The position numbers and the translations under genes were made by a program. Below the pieces are notes generated by a model. It saw nothing but the letters and a program-made list of their open reading frames with translations. It did not search any database and was not told the DNA's origin. 20,840 nucleotides of DNA from an uncultured Bacteriovorax sp. Its GTDB lineage: Bacteria; Bdellovibrionota; Bacteriovoracia; Bacteriovoracales; Bacteriovoracaceae. Below, piece by piece: positions 1 to 7,101 of this stretch (position 1 is the first letter of the stretch; each line of letters starts with the position of its first letter). The DNA lies in NCBI GenBank assembly GCA_946482295.1, contig CAMLRB010000037.1:1-20840 (forward strand). Direction: 5' to 3'.

Positions 1-31
1 GAATACTAAGCGTCAAAAGGGCTGATTTCAT
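1..31 (-). CDS. 5' end of an exported protein, cut by the window edge
   Basis: The minus strand has an ATG at 31-29 preceded by GAGG (40-37) at a normal spacing. Ten codons are visible before the window ends, reading MKSALLTLSI, which looks like the start of a Sec signal peptide (one Lys, then hydrophobic residues). The product cannot be identified from so little. The gene diverges from the tRNA at 184. Confidence 0.55.
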   Translation of the reverse strand, partial: MKSALLTLSI

Positions 32-140
32 AAAAACCTCGGTTAAAATCGTCTGTTATGAGCTAACAACTAGCATTTTCAGGAATTTTTTCAACCAACC
101 TTGTAAAAAGTGTACGCTTAGGGCTTTAACTCTCGGAATT

Positions 141-168
141 TTGTGGCTAAAATTAGCTGGTCTAATTT
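141..168 (+). promoter_or_regulatory. candidate promoter of tRNA-Arg
   Basis: TTGTGG (141-146), a 16-bp spacer and TAATTT (163-168) lie 16 bp before the tRNA 5' end. Both hexamers are imperfect, so the call rests mainly on position. The rest of 32-183 shows no other feature. Confidence 0.3.
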
Positions 169-183
169 CTCCATTATCCATGC

Positions 184-260
184 GCACCCTTAGCTCAGCT
201 GGATAGAGTAGCTGGCTTCGAACCAGTTGGTCGGGGGTTCGAATCCCTCAGAGTGCGCCA
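184..260 (+). tRNA. tRNA-Arg (anticodon UCG), CCA encoded
   Basis: The cloverleaf folds with acceptor 184-190/250-256, D-stem 193-196/206-209, anticodon stem 211-215/223-227 and T-stem 233-237/245-249 around TTCGAAT. The anticodon loop is CTTCGAA, so positions 34-36 are TCG, which reads CGA and probably other CGN arginine codons. The discriminator is G257 and CCA is encoded at 258-260. The acceptor has one C-A mismatch (C188 against A252, tRNA positions 5 and 68). G10-U25 and G27-U43 are wobble pairs. No intron. A T-rich stretch follows (272-280). Confidence 0.95.
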
Positions 261-400
261 TTTAAAAAACCTTTTTATTTCAATTGCTTTCAAGACGACC
301 CAAAGAGATGGTTCGAACTATCATGTAAAAAACACTCTTAGAGTTTTGTTTTTATACTAATCAATGTAAATACTTCCTAATTAGTTCCATTGGGAGTTTT

Positions 401-1060
401 ATGAAGGCGTCGATTTTTTTGATTTTATTTTTTACACTAAATACTTCGTTTGCGAGTGAACAACGGATACCTGATTTATATTTTTCTTATAGTTGGCTGT
501 ACGACAGTGTTGTTTGTGAGCAAACTCCTCCAAAAACAGAATGGATAGCAGAATTAAAAGCAAAGTTGCCACACTTAGATGACGTCTGGACAAAAAGAGG
601 TCCTGAATTATTCCAAGTTCTGTTTGATCAAACAGGTGTTGGCTTTAGTCGTAAAGAAATGGATGCAACGTTATCACTTTGCCCTGGAAAAGCGTCATAT
701 AGTTCTCCGCTAGTACTTAACGTCACTAGATTCTTAGACAGTTTCATGAGTCCGAATCCGAGTTTAAATGATGATCTTTTTTCTGATCTCGTTTTCCATG
801 AACTCACTCATTCATGGGTGGTTGAAAATCTTAAAGCTTCTGAGCTTAGATTTAAATATAAAGATGAAGCTCCAGTTGTAAAAAATCACTTGCACTTAAT
901 GGCTATTCAAAATTTTGTCTATATGAAGCTTGGACGTCCAGACTTAGTAGAAATGATTGATAGGCAATATAAAAGAATTGGCGGAGCCTATGCTCACTCT
1001 TGGGAAATTGTACAACTTGAGGGCTTTGAAGCATTTATAAAAGAATTACCTATAAAGTAG
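401..1060 (+). CDS. exported putative zinc metallopeptidase (HEXXH)
   Basis: The 219-residue protein begins with a Sec signal peptide (residues 1-19, cleavage likely after FAS or SFA). HELTH at residues 133-137 is a zincin HEXXH signature in a helical setting (VFHELTHSWVVEN). Possible third ligands are H163/H165 or a downstream Glu, but I cannot assign one. I do not recognise the family; it may be a periplasmic or secreted peptidase, or a protein that keeps only the fold. GGGAG (392-396) lies 4 nt before the ATG and supports this start. The gene stands alone between the tRNA and a tRNA-end-like sequence at 1091-1121, so it could be cargo of a small insertion; no integrase is present. Confidence 0.8.
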   Translation: MKASIFLILFFTLNTSFASEQRIPDLYFSYSWLYDSVVCEQTPPKTEWIAELKAKLPHLDDVWTKRGPELFQVLFDQTGVGFSRKEMDATLSLCPGKASYSSPLVLNVTRFLDSFMSPNPSLNDDLFSDLVFHELTHSWVVENLKASELRFKYKDEAPVVKNHLHLMAIQNFVYMKLGRPDLVEMIDRQYKRIGGAYAHSWEIVQLEGFEAFIKELPIK

Positions 1061-1090
1061 TAATTCAAAAATCAGTAAGATAGGCAAGAA

Positions 1091-1121
1091 GTTCGAAAGT
1101 CATCCACTTGGGTGCGCCATT
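1091..1121 (+). repeat. possible remnant of a tRNA 3' end
   Basis: GTTCGAA is followed 14 nt later by GGGTGCGCCATT. The tRNA-Arg at 184-260 ends with the same blocks (GTTCGAA, then GTGCGCCATT, 10 identical bases at the very end). Here the acceptor part, GGGTGC, would pair with the tRNA 5' strand GCACCC better than the tRNA's own 3' strand, which has a mismatch. The blocks are 4 nt further apart here and no T-stem or upstream tRNA body is visible. This could be an attachment-site scar, a decayed second tRNA copy or coincidence. Confidence 0.35.
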
Positions 1122-1171
1122 CTTAACTTATACCCACGTTCAACCAATCCATTCGAGTCTTTGGCCCTAAC

Positions 1172-1177
1172 TATAAT
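1172..1177 (+). promoter_or_regulatory. candidate -10 element upstream of the S41-like gene
   Basis: A perfect TATAAT stands about 80 bp before the start at 1259. No -35 hexamer lies at the right distance, so this is only a candidate. Confidence 0.25.
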
Positions 1178-1258
1178 AATTACAGTTTATTTATAGTCCA
1201 ATGGAATCCTTTGATTTCAATTGTTAATAGATGCCAAAGCATTATATGAGGACGTCAT

Positions 1259-2851
1259 ATGAAGATATTTTTATTGGGATGTGTATTCTTTGCTAACGCT
1301 TATGCTGGTGAAGTCATCAATATGCCTTCACCAGAATTACAAAAAATTATTTTTAAAGCAATTCGCAGTGAAATGATTCGTCTAGATGGAGAAGGATTGA
1401 TTGCAAGAAAAGCGCGTCCACTAAATTTTCTTCAAACGACTGACAATCTTTTAAATGAATCAATTCAAGAAAAAAGCGTACAAGATTTTTATTCATTATT
1501 TAAGCGATTGGATGGGGCATATACCAATCTCCATTCGAAGCTAGTTTTTAATCCTGAGTTAGAACAATCTGTTAATATGCCGTTGTATAAAGTAACTAAA
1601 ATCGGCTCAATTGCAGAGGTCGTTCCAGGACTAGAGACTAAACTCTTCGTAAACTACATTGAAGATGGAGATTTAAAAAATCTTATTGAAGAAGGCGATG
1701 AAATTGTCGCAATCAATGGTCGTTCAATAAAATCTTGGCTTGATGAGAATTTTCTTTTTTGTAAATTACCACTCAGAGGTCAGTGTGATAACAACTTAGA
1801 AGTAAATTTACTGTCGTTAAATTTAAGTTGGAAGGGAACAAAGCTAATCTATTCGGTAAAGCATCTTGATAAGATCGTTGAAATTGAAGTGAAGTTTTAC
1901 GATCCCGAATCCAATACTGCAAGAGTTGATAGAAAACTATGCGATTATAGGGCCGATAAAAAATATCCTAATTTTAAATTAGTCTATAAAGGTCAATATA
2001 ATTGTCTTTTTGAAAACATCGATAATCCATCTATTGCACTTATGCGAATTTCGTCTTTTCAATATAAGCGCAATGCTGATCCTGCAAATCGATTTAGATC
2101 GGTAGACGAAGAAGTGGATGCCTTTTATCCATTTTGGAAAGAGAACTCTGGAAAATACAAGGAATTAATCATCGATCTATTAAACAATGGTGGTGGGAAT
2201 GCACCAATTCCTTATTATAAAATATTAGTGCACGGATTATTTCAAGAGCAGTATGTTGAATTTAAAAAGACTAAAGAGTTTGAAGATGCGAGGCTTCGCT
2301 CAGCTATGCTTTGGGATAATACGGCCCAAGAATTATCCTACCAAAAATTATTAAGCTCAGGTGAATGGAGTAAATTAGCTTACGGGAGCTTCACTAAAGC
2401 GATCCCTATGTTTTGTGCTGATGATAATAAGCCATGTGAGGAAACATTTTTTGAGTCTTACGAACATAACTTTAGAGGAAGTGTTCGTCTAATGGTTAAT
2501 GAATGGTGTGTTTCTTCTTGTGATGGTTTTGTGTGGGCAATGAATAACCTTCTTAAGGCTAAGCTATATGGCCAACCACAAGCTGCTGATTCTGCCTATG
2601 CCCGTTTGCGCATTGATGCGATCTGGGATGTGAATGAAAAAAATGGATTTAAAGTTGTCATTAATCCAGAAAGAGGCGAGTTCGATCCCAATTTCATCAT
2701 TGGGCAAACAATAGCAGTTTCTCGAGCAACCGATGCCCAAGGTAAAATTTTTAATGGGAACCCATTGCCTTTAGAAAAAATGATTCCTTATCGTTTTAAC
2801 GAATACCATCCCAAAGAAGTTCTTAAAGCTGTTTTGGAAGATTTGAGGTAA
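1259..2851 (+). CDS. exported S41-family (C-terminal processing type) serine peptidase with PDZ domain
   Basis: The 530-residue protein has a short signal peptide ending in AYA|GE near residue 17. A PDZ-like segment spans about residues 115-165, with the carboxylate-loop-like EEGDEIVAINGRSI. The S41 catalytic domain follows: LIIDLLNNGGGNAP (about 303-316) corresponds to the IDLRxNxGG strand, and VNEWCVSSCDGFVWA (413-427) to the strand carrying the nucleophile, S419 or S420. The general-base Lys is not obvious where it is usually found, so activity is unproven. Family members cleave misfolded or C-terminally tagged envelope proteins. GAGG (1248-1251) lies 7 nt before the ATG. A terminator at 2883 suggests a single-gene unit. 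Confidence 0.85.
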   Translation: MKIFLLGCVFFANAYAGEVINMPSPELQKIIFKAIRSEMIRLDGEGLIARKARPLNFLQTTDNLLNESIQEKSVQDFYSLFKRLDGAYTNLHSKLVFNPELEQSVNMPLYKVTKIGSIAEVVPGLETKLFVNYIEDGDLKNLIEEGDEIVAINGRSIKSWLDENFLFCKLPLRGQCDNNLEVNLLSLNLSWKGTKLIYSVKHLDKIVEIEVKFYDPESNTARVDRKLCDYRADKKYPNFKLVYKGQYNCLFENIDNPSIALMRISSFQYKRNADPANRFRSVDEEVDAFYPFWKENSGKYKELIIDLLNNGGGNAPIPYYKILVHGLFQEQYVEFKKTKEFEDARLRSAMLWDNTAQELSYQKLLSSGEWSKLAYGSFTKAIPMFCADDNKPCEETFFESYEHNFRGSVRLMVNEWCVSSCDGFVWAMNNLLKAKLYGQPQAADSAYARLRIDAIWDVNEKNGFKVVINPERGEFDPNFIIGQTIAVSRATDAQGKIFNGNPLPLEKMIPYRFNEYHPKEVLKAVLEDLR

Positions 2852-2882
2852 AATGTTGTTTTGAGAATTTGGGAATTATAAA

Positions 2883-2926
2883 GCCATCGAGTTTAACCGA
2901 TGGCCGTTTATTATCTCTTTGTTTTT
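2883..2926 (+). terminator. intrinsic terminator after the S41-like gene, possibly bidirectional
   Basis: GCCATCG (2883-2889) and CGATGGC (2898-2904) form a perfect 7-bp stem with an 8-nt loop, followed by a T-rich stretch (TTTATTATCTCTTTGTTTTT). It starts 32 bp after the stop codon. On the minus strand the stem is followed by TTTAT only, so it would serve the converging subtilisin gene less well. Confidence 0.7.
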
Positions 2927-2949
2927 AATTTGTTCCTAAGAGAAGAAAA

Positions 2950-3993
2950 CTAGAGGTTAAAATATTTAACCAATTCGATGACATTTGGTAAATTCCCTAT
3001 TCTATAATCCAAGGATCTTAACCCTTGATTAGTTCCTGTCGCTCTTAAAGCATCTCTCATTTTTAAAGGATTAATAACAATGCCATTGTTTTTTGCAATA
3101 GAACTTACCAAAGCTATAGCACCGGCTACAATTGGTGTTGCGCTAGATGTTCCATTAAATCGATCTGTCGTTTCTAGATCTAGAATATTGTCATAGTATC
3201 CATATCCAAGAGTAAAAACATTTCTCCCATAGCCTTGAGCATCTACCCTAGAACCATAATTGGAAAAAGATAATCGCTCCTTCGTTTCGGGGTCTCCAGC
3301 ACCAACAACGACACATCCCGAATCTCTATATTTTAAATTGAAGGCATTATTATAAATAGAATCATCTAAGTTGGAACCTCCATTACCAGCTGCTTCCACA
3401 CAATGAATTCCTCTGGTTGTAATTTTTTTTAATTCATAAAATATTTTATTCCAATATTCTACTAAAATATATTCACCATTATTGGGCCCTGCCATTTCCT
3501 GCTCAATAACTAAAACATCACCGGCCTCTAGGTGCTTAGATGATTCTCGAATTGCATTTACTATTGAGGTGATATATTCTTCATCAACCTCATCTTTCAT
3601 TCCAGCATCAAAACCATAAAACCCCAGCTTTGCCTTATAAGCAATTCCAGTGATACCAAAATTATTTTCCAGTGCTCCTAAAATACCTAATACCGCTGTA
3701 GCGTGATTAGTATCCAAATGACTATTGTATCCTATGTAAAATAGATTAAGGTCTTTATGTTTGTCGTTATAGCCAACTTCAATATCTATAATTTTAACGT
3801 TTTCACCCTTTCCGCCAGGAATTTTCCATGCTTCCATTGCACCAATTCCTATTGGTGCATTTTCAAGGTAAGATTGCCGTTTATTATAATTAATATATCG
3901 TCCAACAGAAGCTTCGCTCGAAGAAATATTCTTACAAATGCCCAAAGCAAAGAAGAGTACAACTGTGAATATCTTCGTTCTGATCCTCATCAT
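2950..3993 (-). CDS. secreted subtilisin-like serine protease (S8)
   Basis: The 347-residue protein has an N-terminal hydrophobic signal (residues 7-20). The S8 catalytic triad is readable in order: Asp70 in KIIDIEVG, His97 in TNHATAVLGI (the usual HGTHVAG, altered around the His), oxyanion Asn204 in AAGNGG, and Ser283 in NGTSSATPIVAGA. The length suits a compact catalytic domain with little or no propeptide (about residues 30-55). The start codon overlaps the stop of the upstream FlgC-like gene by 4 bp (ATGA type), so the two are probably translationally coupled. LGIC at 17-20 is not a good lipobox. Substrate unknown; FlgC-like protein processing and prey or nutrient proteolysis are both only inferences. 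Confidence 0.9.
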   Translation of the reverse strand: MMRIRTKIFTVVLFFALGICKNISSSEASVGRYINYNKRQSYLENAPIGIGAMEAWKIPGGKGENVKIIDIEVGYNDKHKDLNLFYIGYNSHLDTNHATAVLGILGALENNFGITGIAYKAKLGFYGFDAGMKDEVDEEYITSIVNAIRESSKHLEAGDVLVIEQEMAGPNNGEYILVEYWNKIFYELKKITTRGIHCVEAAGNGGSNLDDSIYNNAFNLKYRDSGCVVVGAGDPETKERLSFSNYGSRVDAQGYGRNVFTLGYGYYDNILDLETTDRFNGTSSATPIVAGAIALVSSIAKNNGIVINPLKMRDALRATGTNQGLRSLDYRIGNLPNVIELVKYFNL

Positions 3994-4508
3994 AATTTAT
4001 TTTTTTTAGAATCACCGGGAAGTGGAATTGGAGTACTTTTGCCGTTGACTAAATTAAGAATAAATTCACTCGATTTATTCAGTGATTGCCAGATAATTAT
4101 TTCTCCTTGAGAATTTTTAACAAATATTTCCGCTTGATCATTATTTTTTGAAAAATATAGGGATATTGAAGTATTTGAATTTAATCCCAAATGCATTCCA
4201 CAAGTTTTTTTTGTTGCTAGTGCAATTAATCTTTCAGCAACTAACTGAAATTTTGTTTGTTCAAGCTGAAGATCAATATTGGGATATGCCACATAACCTT
4301 CTTTATTAGCATCTGGATGGCCCGGCTTATAAACTAACAGCGGTGATGCTTTAGTGTTAATTATTTGGCAAGTGCCGTTTGTGCATTTAACCTCTTTAGG
4401 GACATAGGTACCACCTTCAATAGTTCTCGTTGCATCGTGGTTGGCAATATTTAATCCAATTGCATTAAGGCGTATTTTCAAAGTTGAAATCAAGCTACAA
4501 ACTGCCAT
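3990..4508 (-). CDS. FlgC-like protein with a novel C-terminal extension
   Basis: Residues 5-101 align by eye with flagellar proximal-rod protein FlgC: RLNAIGLNIANHDATRT (13-29) matches the N-terminal rod signature, EGGTYVPKEV (31-40) the following strand, and LVYKPGHPDANKEGYVAYPNIDL (58-80) the most conserved FlgC segment. The usual C-terminal helix that packs in the rod core is shortened and replaced by about 70 residues rich in beta-strand pattern, ending in a basic tail. Cysteines 4, 42, 47 and 103 are unusual for a rod protein and suggest an oxidising compartment. No other flagellar gene is near. The ATG at 4508 has no Shine-Dalgarno sequence, only an A-rich tract; it lies inside the upstream leader ORF in the -1 frame, so the true product may be a leader-FlgC fusion. 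The next gene starts at 3993, overlapping by 4 bp. Confidence 0.8.
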   Translation of the reverse strand: MAVCSLISTLKIRLNAIGLNIANHDATRTIEGGTYVPKEVKCTNGTCQIINTKASPLLVYKPGHPDANKEGYVAYPNIDLQLEQTKFQLVAERLIALATKKTCGMHLGLNSNTSISLYFSKNNDQAEIFVKNSQGEIIIWQSLNKSSEFILNLVNGKSTPIPLPGDSKKNKL

Positions 4509-4660
4509 TTTTTCTTTTTTTTTTGACTTAATAATTGTGGATCGTAGGCAACTTTTTTCTGACTCGGAGTTGCGATAAGTGCATTTTCACTTGCATCTTC
4601 TCCGGAAATCACAAGCGTCGAAAAAATCTGTAGCAATATAGTTAATAAAACTTTATACAT
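4490..4660 (-). CDS. 56-codon leader ORF encoding a signal peptide, likely first part of the FlgC-like protein
   Basis: ATG at 4660-4658 follows GGAG (4669-4666) at good spacing. The product begins MYKVLLTILLQIFSTLVISG, a typical Sec signal peptide, followed by a linker ending SQKKKKK and a short tail before TGA at 4492-4490. The reading frame crosses C-A10-G (4525-4514) and overlaps the FlgC-like ATG by 19 nt. In the FlgC frame there is no stop between about 4586 and 4508, so a single -1 shift in the A tract would join this leader to the FlgC-like domain, giving about 223 residues. It may also simply be a short leader whose translation allows reinitiation, or half of a gene broken by a homopolymer indel. 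Confidence 0.65.
   Translation of the reverse strand: MYKVLLTILLQIFSTLVISGEDASENALIATPSQKKVAYDPQLLSQKKKKKWQFVA
4514..4525 (-). other. candidate -1 frameshift or transcriptional-slippage site (A10G)
   Basis: On the minus strand the leader frame reads CAA AAA AAA AAG AAA. This contains the heptamer A AAA AAG in the zero frame, the classic -1 slippery sequence known from E. coli dnaX. After a -1 shift the next codons are GAA AAA ATG GCA, which enter the FlgC-like frame. Ten uninterrupted A residues also permit RNA polymerase slippage; one added A gives the same fusion. I see no SD-like stimulator just upstream and only a weak AU-rich hairpin downstream. Confidence 0.5.
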
Positions 4661-4801
4661 ATGAACTCCAATTTATTTAACTTAGAATTTGAGAAGTTCC
4701 ACCTCAAGGACAACCTCTAATTTGCTAAACTATAAAGAATTTAAAGCTAGGTGGCTCAAATTTTACTTTGATCCATTTTATAATTCTATTGATTTGATTT
4801 A

Positions 4802-5641
4802 CTATTTGCAGTTAACTTCTATAGAAGTATTGCCAAAACCATTAGTTGTCTTAGTAGTAAATGGTAATTTACGTTTATCCACAAAGCTGTTCATGATTGT
4901 TGAATATGTAATAGCGATATTATTAGCACCAATTTTATTCACCTTAACAAACACCTTATTCCAAGAATCATAAACACAAGACATCGCTTGAGCTTCACCA
5001 TTATCAAGGTTAAATTCACTCCCGACTGTAGAGTTTGAAGATTTAGTTTTACAAGTAATTGTACATTTTGTTTGAACAGAATCATTGCCTGTCTGCTTCA
5101 CTGCAAGTTTTAATACAGTTGATTTCTCTAAGAAACTTGTAATTTGAGAGGATACACTATAGTCAGATGCAGCCCCTTCATTATTTTCTACATTAACAAG
5201 ACCTGCAAATTCATGATGAATTATTCTGTATTGATCAGATTCAGTCATTCCTTCAAATCTGGAAATATTACAAAGGATATGAGGTTTTGAATCTTTGTTA
5301 GATATAAATCCTCTACATGTTTTAGGTCCACCATCCACACTTACCTTTAATTCTATGTCGCTTGAATCATCCTTTTGTATAAAACCAATGACTACTTTTT
5401 GGGGTTGCAAGATTTCGATCATCTTAGATTCATATTCGCCATATGAGAGTTCGCTAGGAAGTTTTAAACTTTTCGCACCATCATTTTTTATCCACTGTAA
5501 AATATCAGAACGTATCTCATTAACTCTAATTTCTGAAGCGTCTCCACCACCACCTGATTCAGTTCCCATTTTGGCGAATGCTGGAAATGAAGAAAGGATT
5601 ACAGCTGAAAAGCTTAGTACTAATAATTTTTTTGAAAACAT
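4802..5641 (-). CDS. secreted protein of the GGGGDASE...HHEFAGL type
   Basis: The 279-residue protein has a clear signal peptide (residues 1-23, AFA|KM). The mature part opens with a Gly-rich segment, ESGGGGDASEIRVNEIR (28-44), and carries IIHHEFAGLVNVENN (140-154) followed by ASDYSVSSQI (158-167). I recall this combination from a large paralogous family of exported proteins in Bdellovibrio-like bacteria. HHEFAG resembles part of a zinc-peptidase helix but is not a complete HEXXH (Gly replaces the second His), so no activity is claimed. The C-terminal 80 residues hold CTITCKTK and two more Cys, suggesting a disulfide-stabilised beta domain. GGAG precedes the ATG. The gene lies 141 bp upstream of the leader/FlgC-like/subtilisin set on the same strand, and no terminator is visible between them. 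Confidence 0.75.
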   Translation of the reverse strand: MFSKKLLVLSFSAVILSSFPAFAKMGTESGGGGDASEIRVNEIRSDILQWIKNDGAKSLKLPSELSYGEYESKMIEILQPQKVVIGFIQKDDSSDIELKVSVDGGPKTCRGFISNKDSKPHILCNISRFEGMTESDQYRIIHHEFAGLVNVENNEGAASDYSVSSQITSFLEKSTVLKLAVKQTGNDSVQTKCTITCKTKSSNSTVGSEFNLDNGEAQAMSCVYDSWNKVFVKVNKIGANNIAITYSTIMNSFVDKRKLPFTTKTTNGFGNTSIEVNCK

Positions 5642-5870
5642 AATTACTCCAAAATGTTATGTGCATATTAGCACGTTAGTTCGTTGGATTGAGAGTAGTG
5701 TAAATCAAGATTTCGCAGTAGGTTGATTTAATTAAATAGTATGCTAAAATTTAATAAATCTATTAACTTGGCAAGACTATCTTCCCGATAACATTGGCAA
5801 CTTCTCGAGTTTAGCTGAATCGATTAAAGATTGTACGAGTATGTAAAGTTTACAAAAAGCGAGCGAGTTT

Positions 5871-6680
5871 ATGAAAAAAAACATTTTTGATTATGTAAAT
5901 TACAAGGACTATATCAAGGAGAAAATCGCGGATTCTCCATCTAAAGGTCGAGGAATAAAATTAAAAATTTCAGAATTTTTAAATTGTCAGACGGCCTTCG
6001 TATCCCAAGTTTTAAATGGAGATCCTAATTTTAGTCTAGAGCAAGCAGTGAAGCTGAATAAATATTTTGAGCACACCAGAGAAGAGGCCCGTTATTTTTT
6101 ACTGCTCTTACAATTGTTGCGTGCTGGCAGCAGTGAACTGCAAGATTTCTTTAAGCTTGAAATGAAAGAAATATTAGACAAAAGGAGTGATTTAAAAAAT
6201 CGTTTGGATATAAAAAATTCTCTAAAAAAAATTGACCAGCAAATTTATTACTCAAACTGGTTATATGCTTGCATTCATATGATGGTGGCAATTCCCGAAT
6301 TTCAAACATTGCAAGCGATCTCACGCCATTTAAATTTGCCCCGTGAAAAGGTACTAGAGATCATGACGTTCTTAGAAAATACAGGGCTCATTCAGAAAAA
6401 AGGAGCGCATTACGAAATAGGTGTAACCAAAATCCATCTTTCAAAAGATTCACCTCAAATTCAAAGACATCATACCAACTGGAGAATGCAGGCTATTCGC
6501 TCGATAGATATTAATGATTCTGCCGATCTTCATTATTCAACCATTGTTTCGATGTCTAAAGTCGATACTCCAAAAGTAAAAGAAATTTTAATTAAAGCCA
6601 TTGAAGAATGTCGCGAAGTTATTCGTGATTCCAAAGAAGAAAAAATTCAGAGTATCTGTATAGATTTTTTCGGTATTTAG
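5871..6680 (+). CDS. TIGR02147-family (DUF4423) regulator
   Basis: The 269-residue protein starts with the family opening NIFDYVNYKDYIKEKI and has a helix-turn-helix at about residues 28-60 (LKISEFLNCQTAFVSQVLNGDPNFSLEQAVKL). The C-terminal DUF4423 region contains a second winged-helix-like segment (about 145-185, LQAISRHLNLPREKVLEIMTFLENTGLIQKKG). It is probably a cytoplasmic DNA-binding regulator; target genes are unknown. No signal peptide. Family length is usually about 260-280 residues, so it is complete. The divergent neighbour at 5641 is separated by 229 bp, enough for control of both. A modest GAGCGAG precedes the ATG. Confidence 0.85.
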   Translation: MKKNIFDYVNYKDYIKEKIADSPSKGRGIKLKISEFLNCQTAFVSQVLNGDPNFSLEQAVKLNKYFEHTREEARYFLLLLQLLRAGSSELQDFFKLEMKEILDKRSDLKNRLDIKNSLKKIDQQIYYSNWLYACIHMMVAIPEFQTLQAISRHLNLPREKVLEIMTFLENTGLIQKKGAHYEIGVTKIHLSKDSPQIQRHHTNWRMQAIRSIDINDSADLHYSTIVSMSKVDTPKVKEILIKAIEECREVIRDSKEEKIQSICIDFFGI

Positions 6681-6779
6681 TTGTTTCTATGAGTAAGGTT
6701 TTAAATTTGCCTTTCGATTATCTAGTCTTCGAGATTTAATTCATTTTGTAACAGGATTGAAGACCTCTTGTTGCGTTAT

Positions 6780-6805
6780 TTAAACCTATATTGGGTTTAA
6801 TTTTT
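6780..6805 (+). terminator. weak intrinsic terminator after the TIGR02147 gene
   Basis: TTAAACC (6780-6786) and GGTTTAA (6794-6800) form a perfect but AT-rich 7-bp stem with a 7-nt loop, followed directly by five T (6801-6805). It lies about 100 bp after the stop codon. The low GC content of the stem limits confidence. Confidence 0.45.
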
Positions 6806-7003
6806 AGAACCTATTGACTTTAATAAATTTGAATCTAATCCTTCCTTTAAGTCTCGACTGGCGGTAGCACTTGAGATCGATTTAAACAGTTCCATATATT
6901 CTTTTCGCGAAAAAAGATTATTGCCAAAAAAATCGCACGTTTTATTAAATCGGTCTACAGAAGTAGTTATAATGCCGATAATAAGATTTTTGATTTTTTT
7001 TAA
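6797..7003 (-). pseudogene. C-terminal fragment of a Fic-family (DUF4172-like) protein
   Basis: On the minus strand an open stretch from 7003 to a TAA at 6799-6797 reads LFSRKEYMELFKSISSATAS (in part), then RDLKEGLDSNLLKSIGSKN. This matches the winged-helix C-terminus of Fic proteins (pattern: kYxxltxiSxATAxRDLxxLxxxGiLxxxG). There is no start codon or ribosome binding site, the frame is stopped at 7006-7004, and no Fic catalytic motif (HPFxxGNGR) occurs in the window. It is therefore a relic. The rest of the 6681-7101 gap holds the terminator-like hairpin and a plus-strand coding-like scrap at 7009-7086 with a 14-bp direct repeat (7024-7037, 7042-7055), reading KDLEIAKDLEIIKKNKEHEN then stop. 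Confidence 0.6.
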
Positions 7004-7101
7004 TTAAGTTCTCAAAAGGCCAAAAAGATTTAGAAATTGCGAAAGATTTAGAAATCATAAAAAAGAACAAAGAACACGAGAATTAAATACTTCAATCTTT
7101 C

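Noticed and set aside
3757..4110. Open frames on the plus strand at 3757-4110, 4689-4973 and 5295-5726
   Set aside because: They lie opposite the subtilisin, FlgC-like and HHEFAG genes, have no SD or recognisable domain, and the minus-strand readings have clear family motifs.
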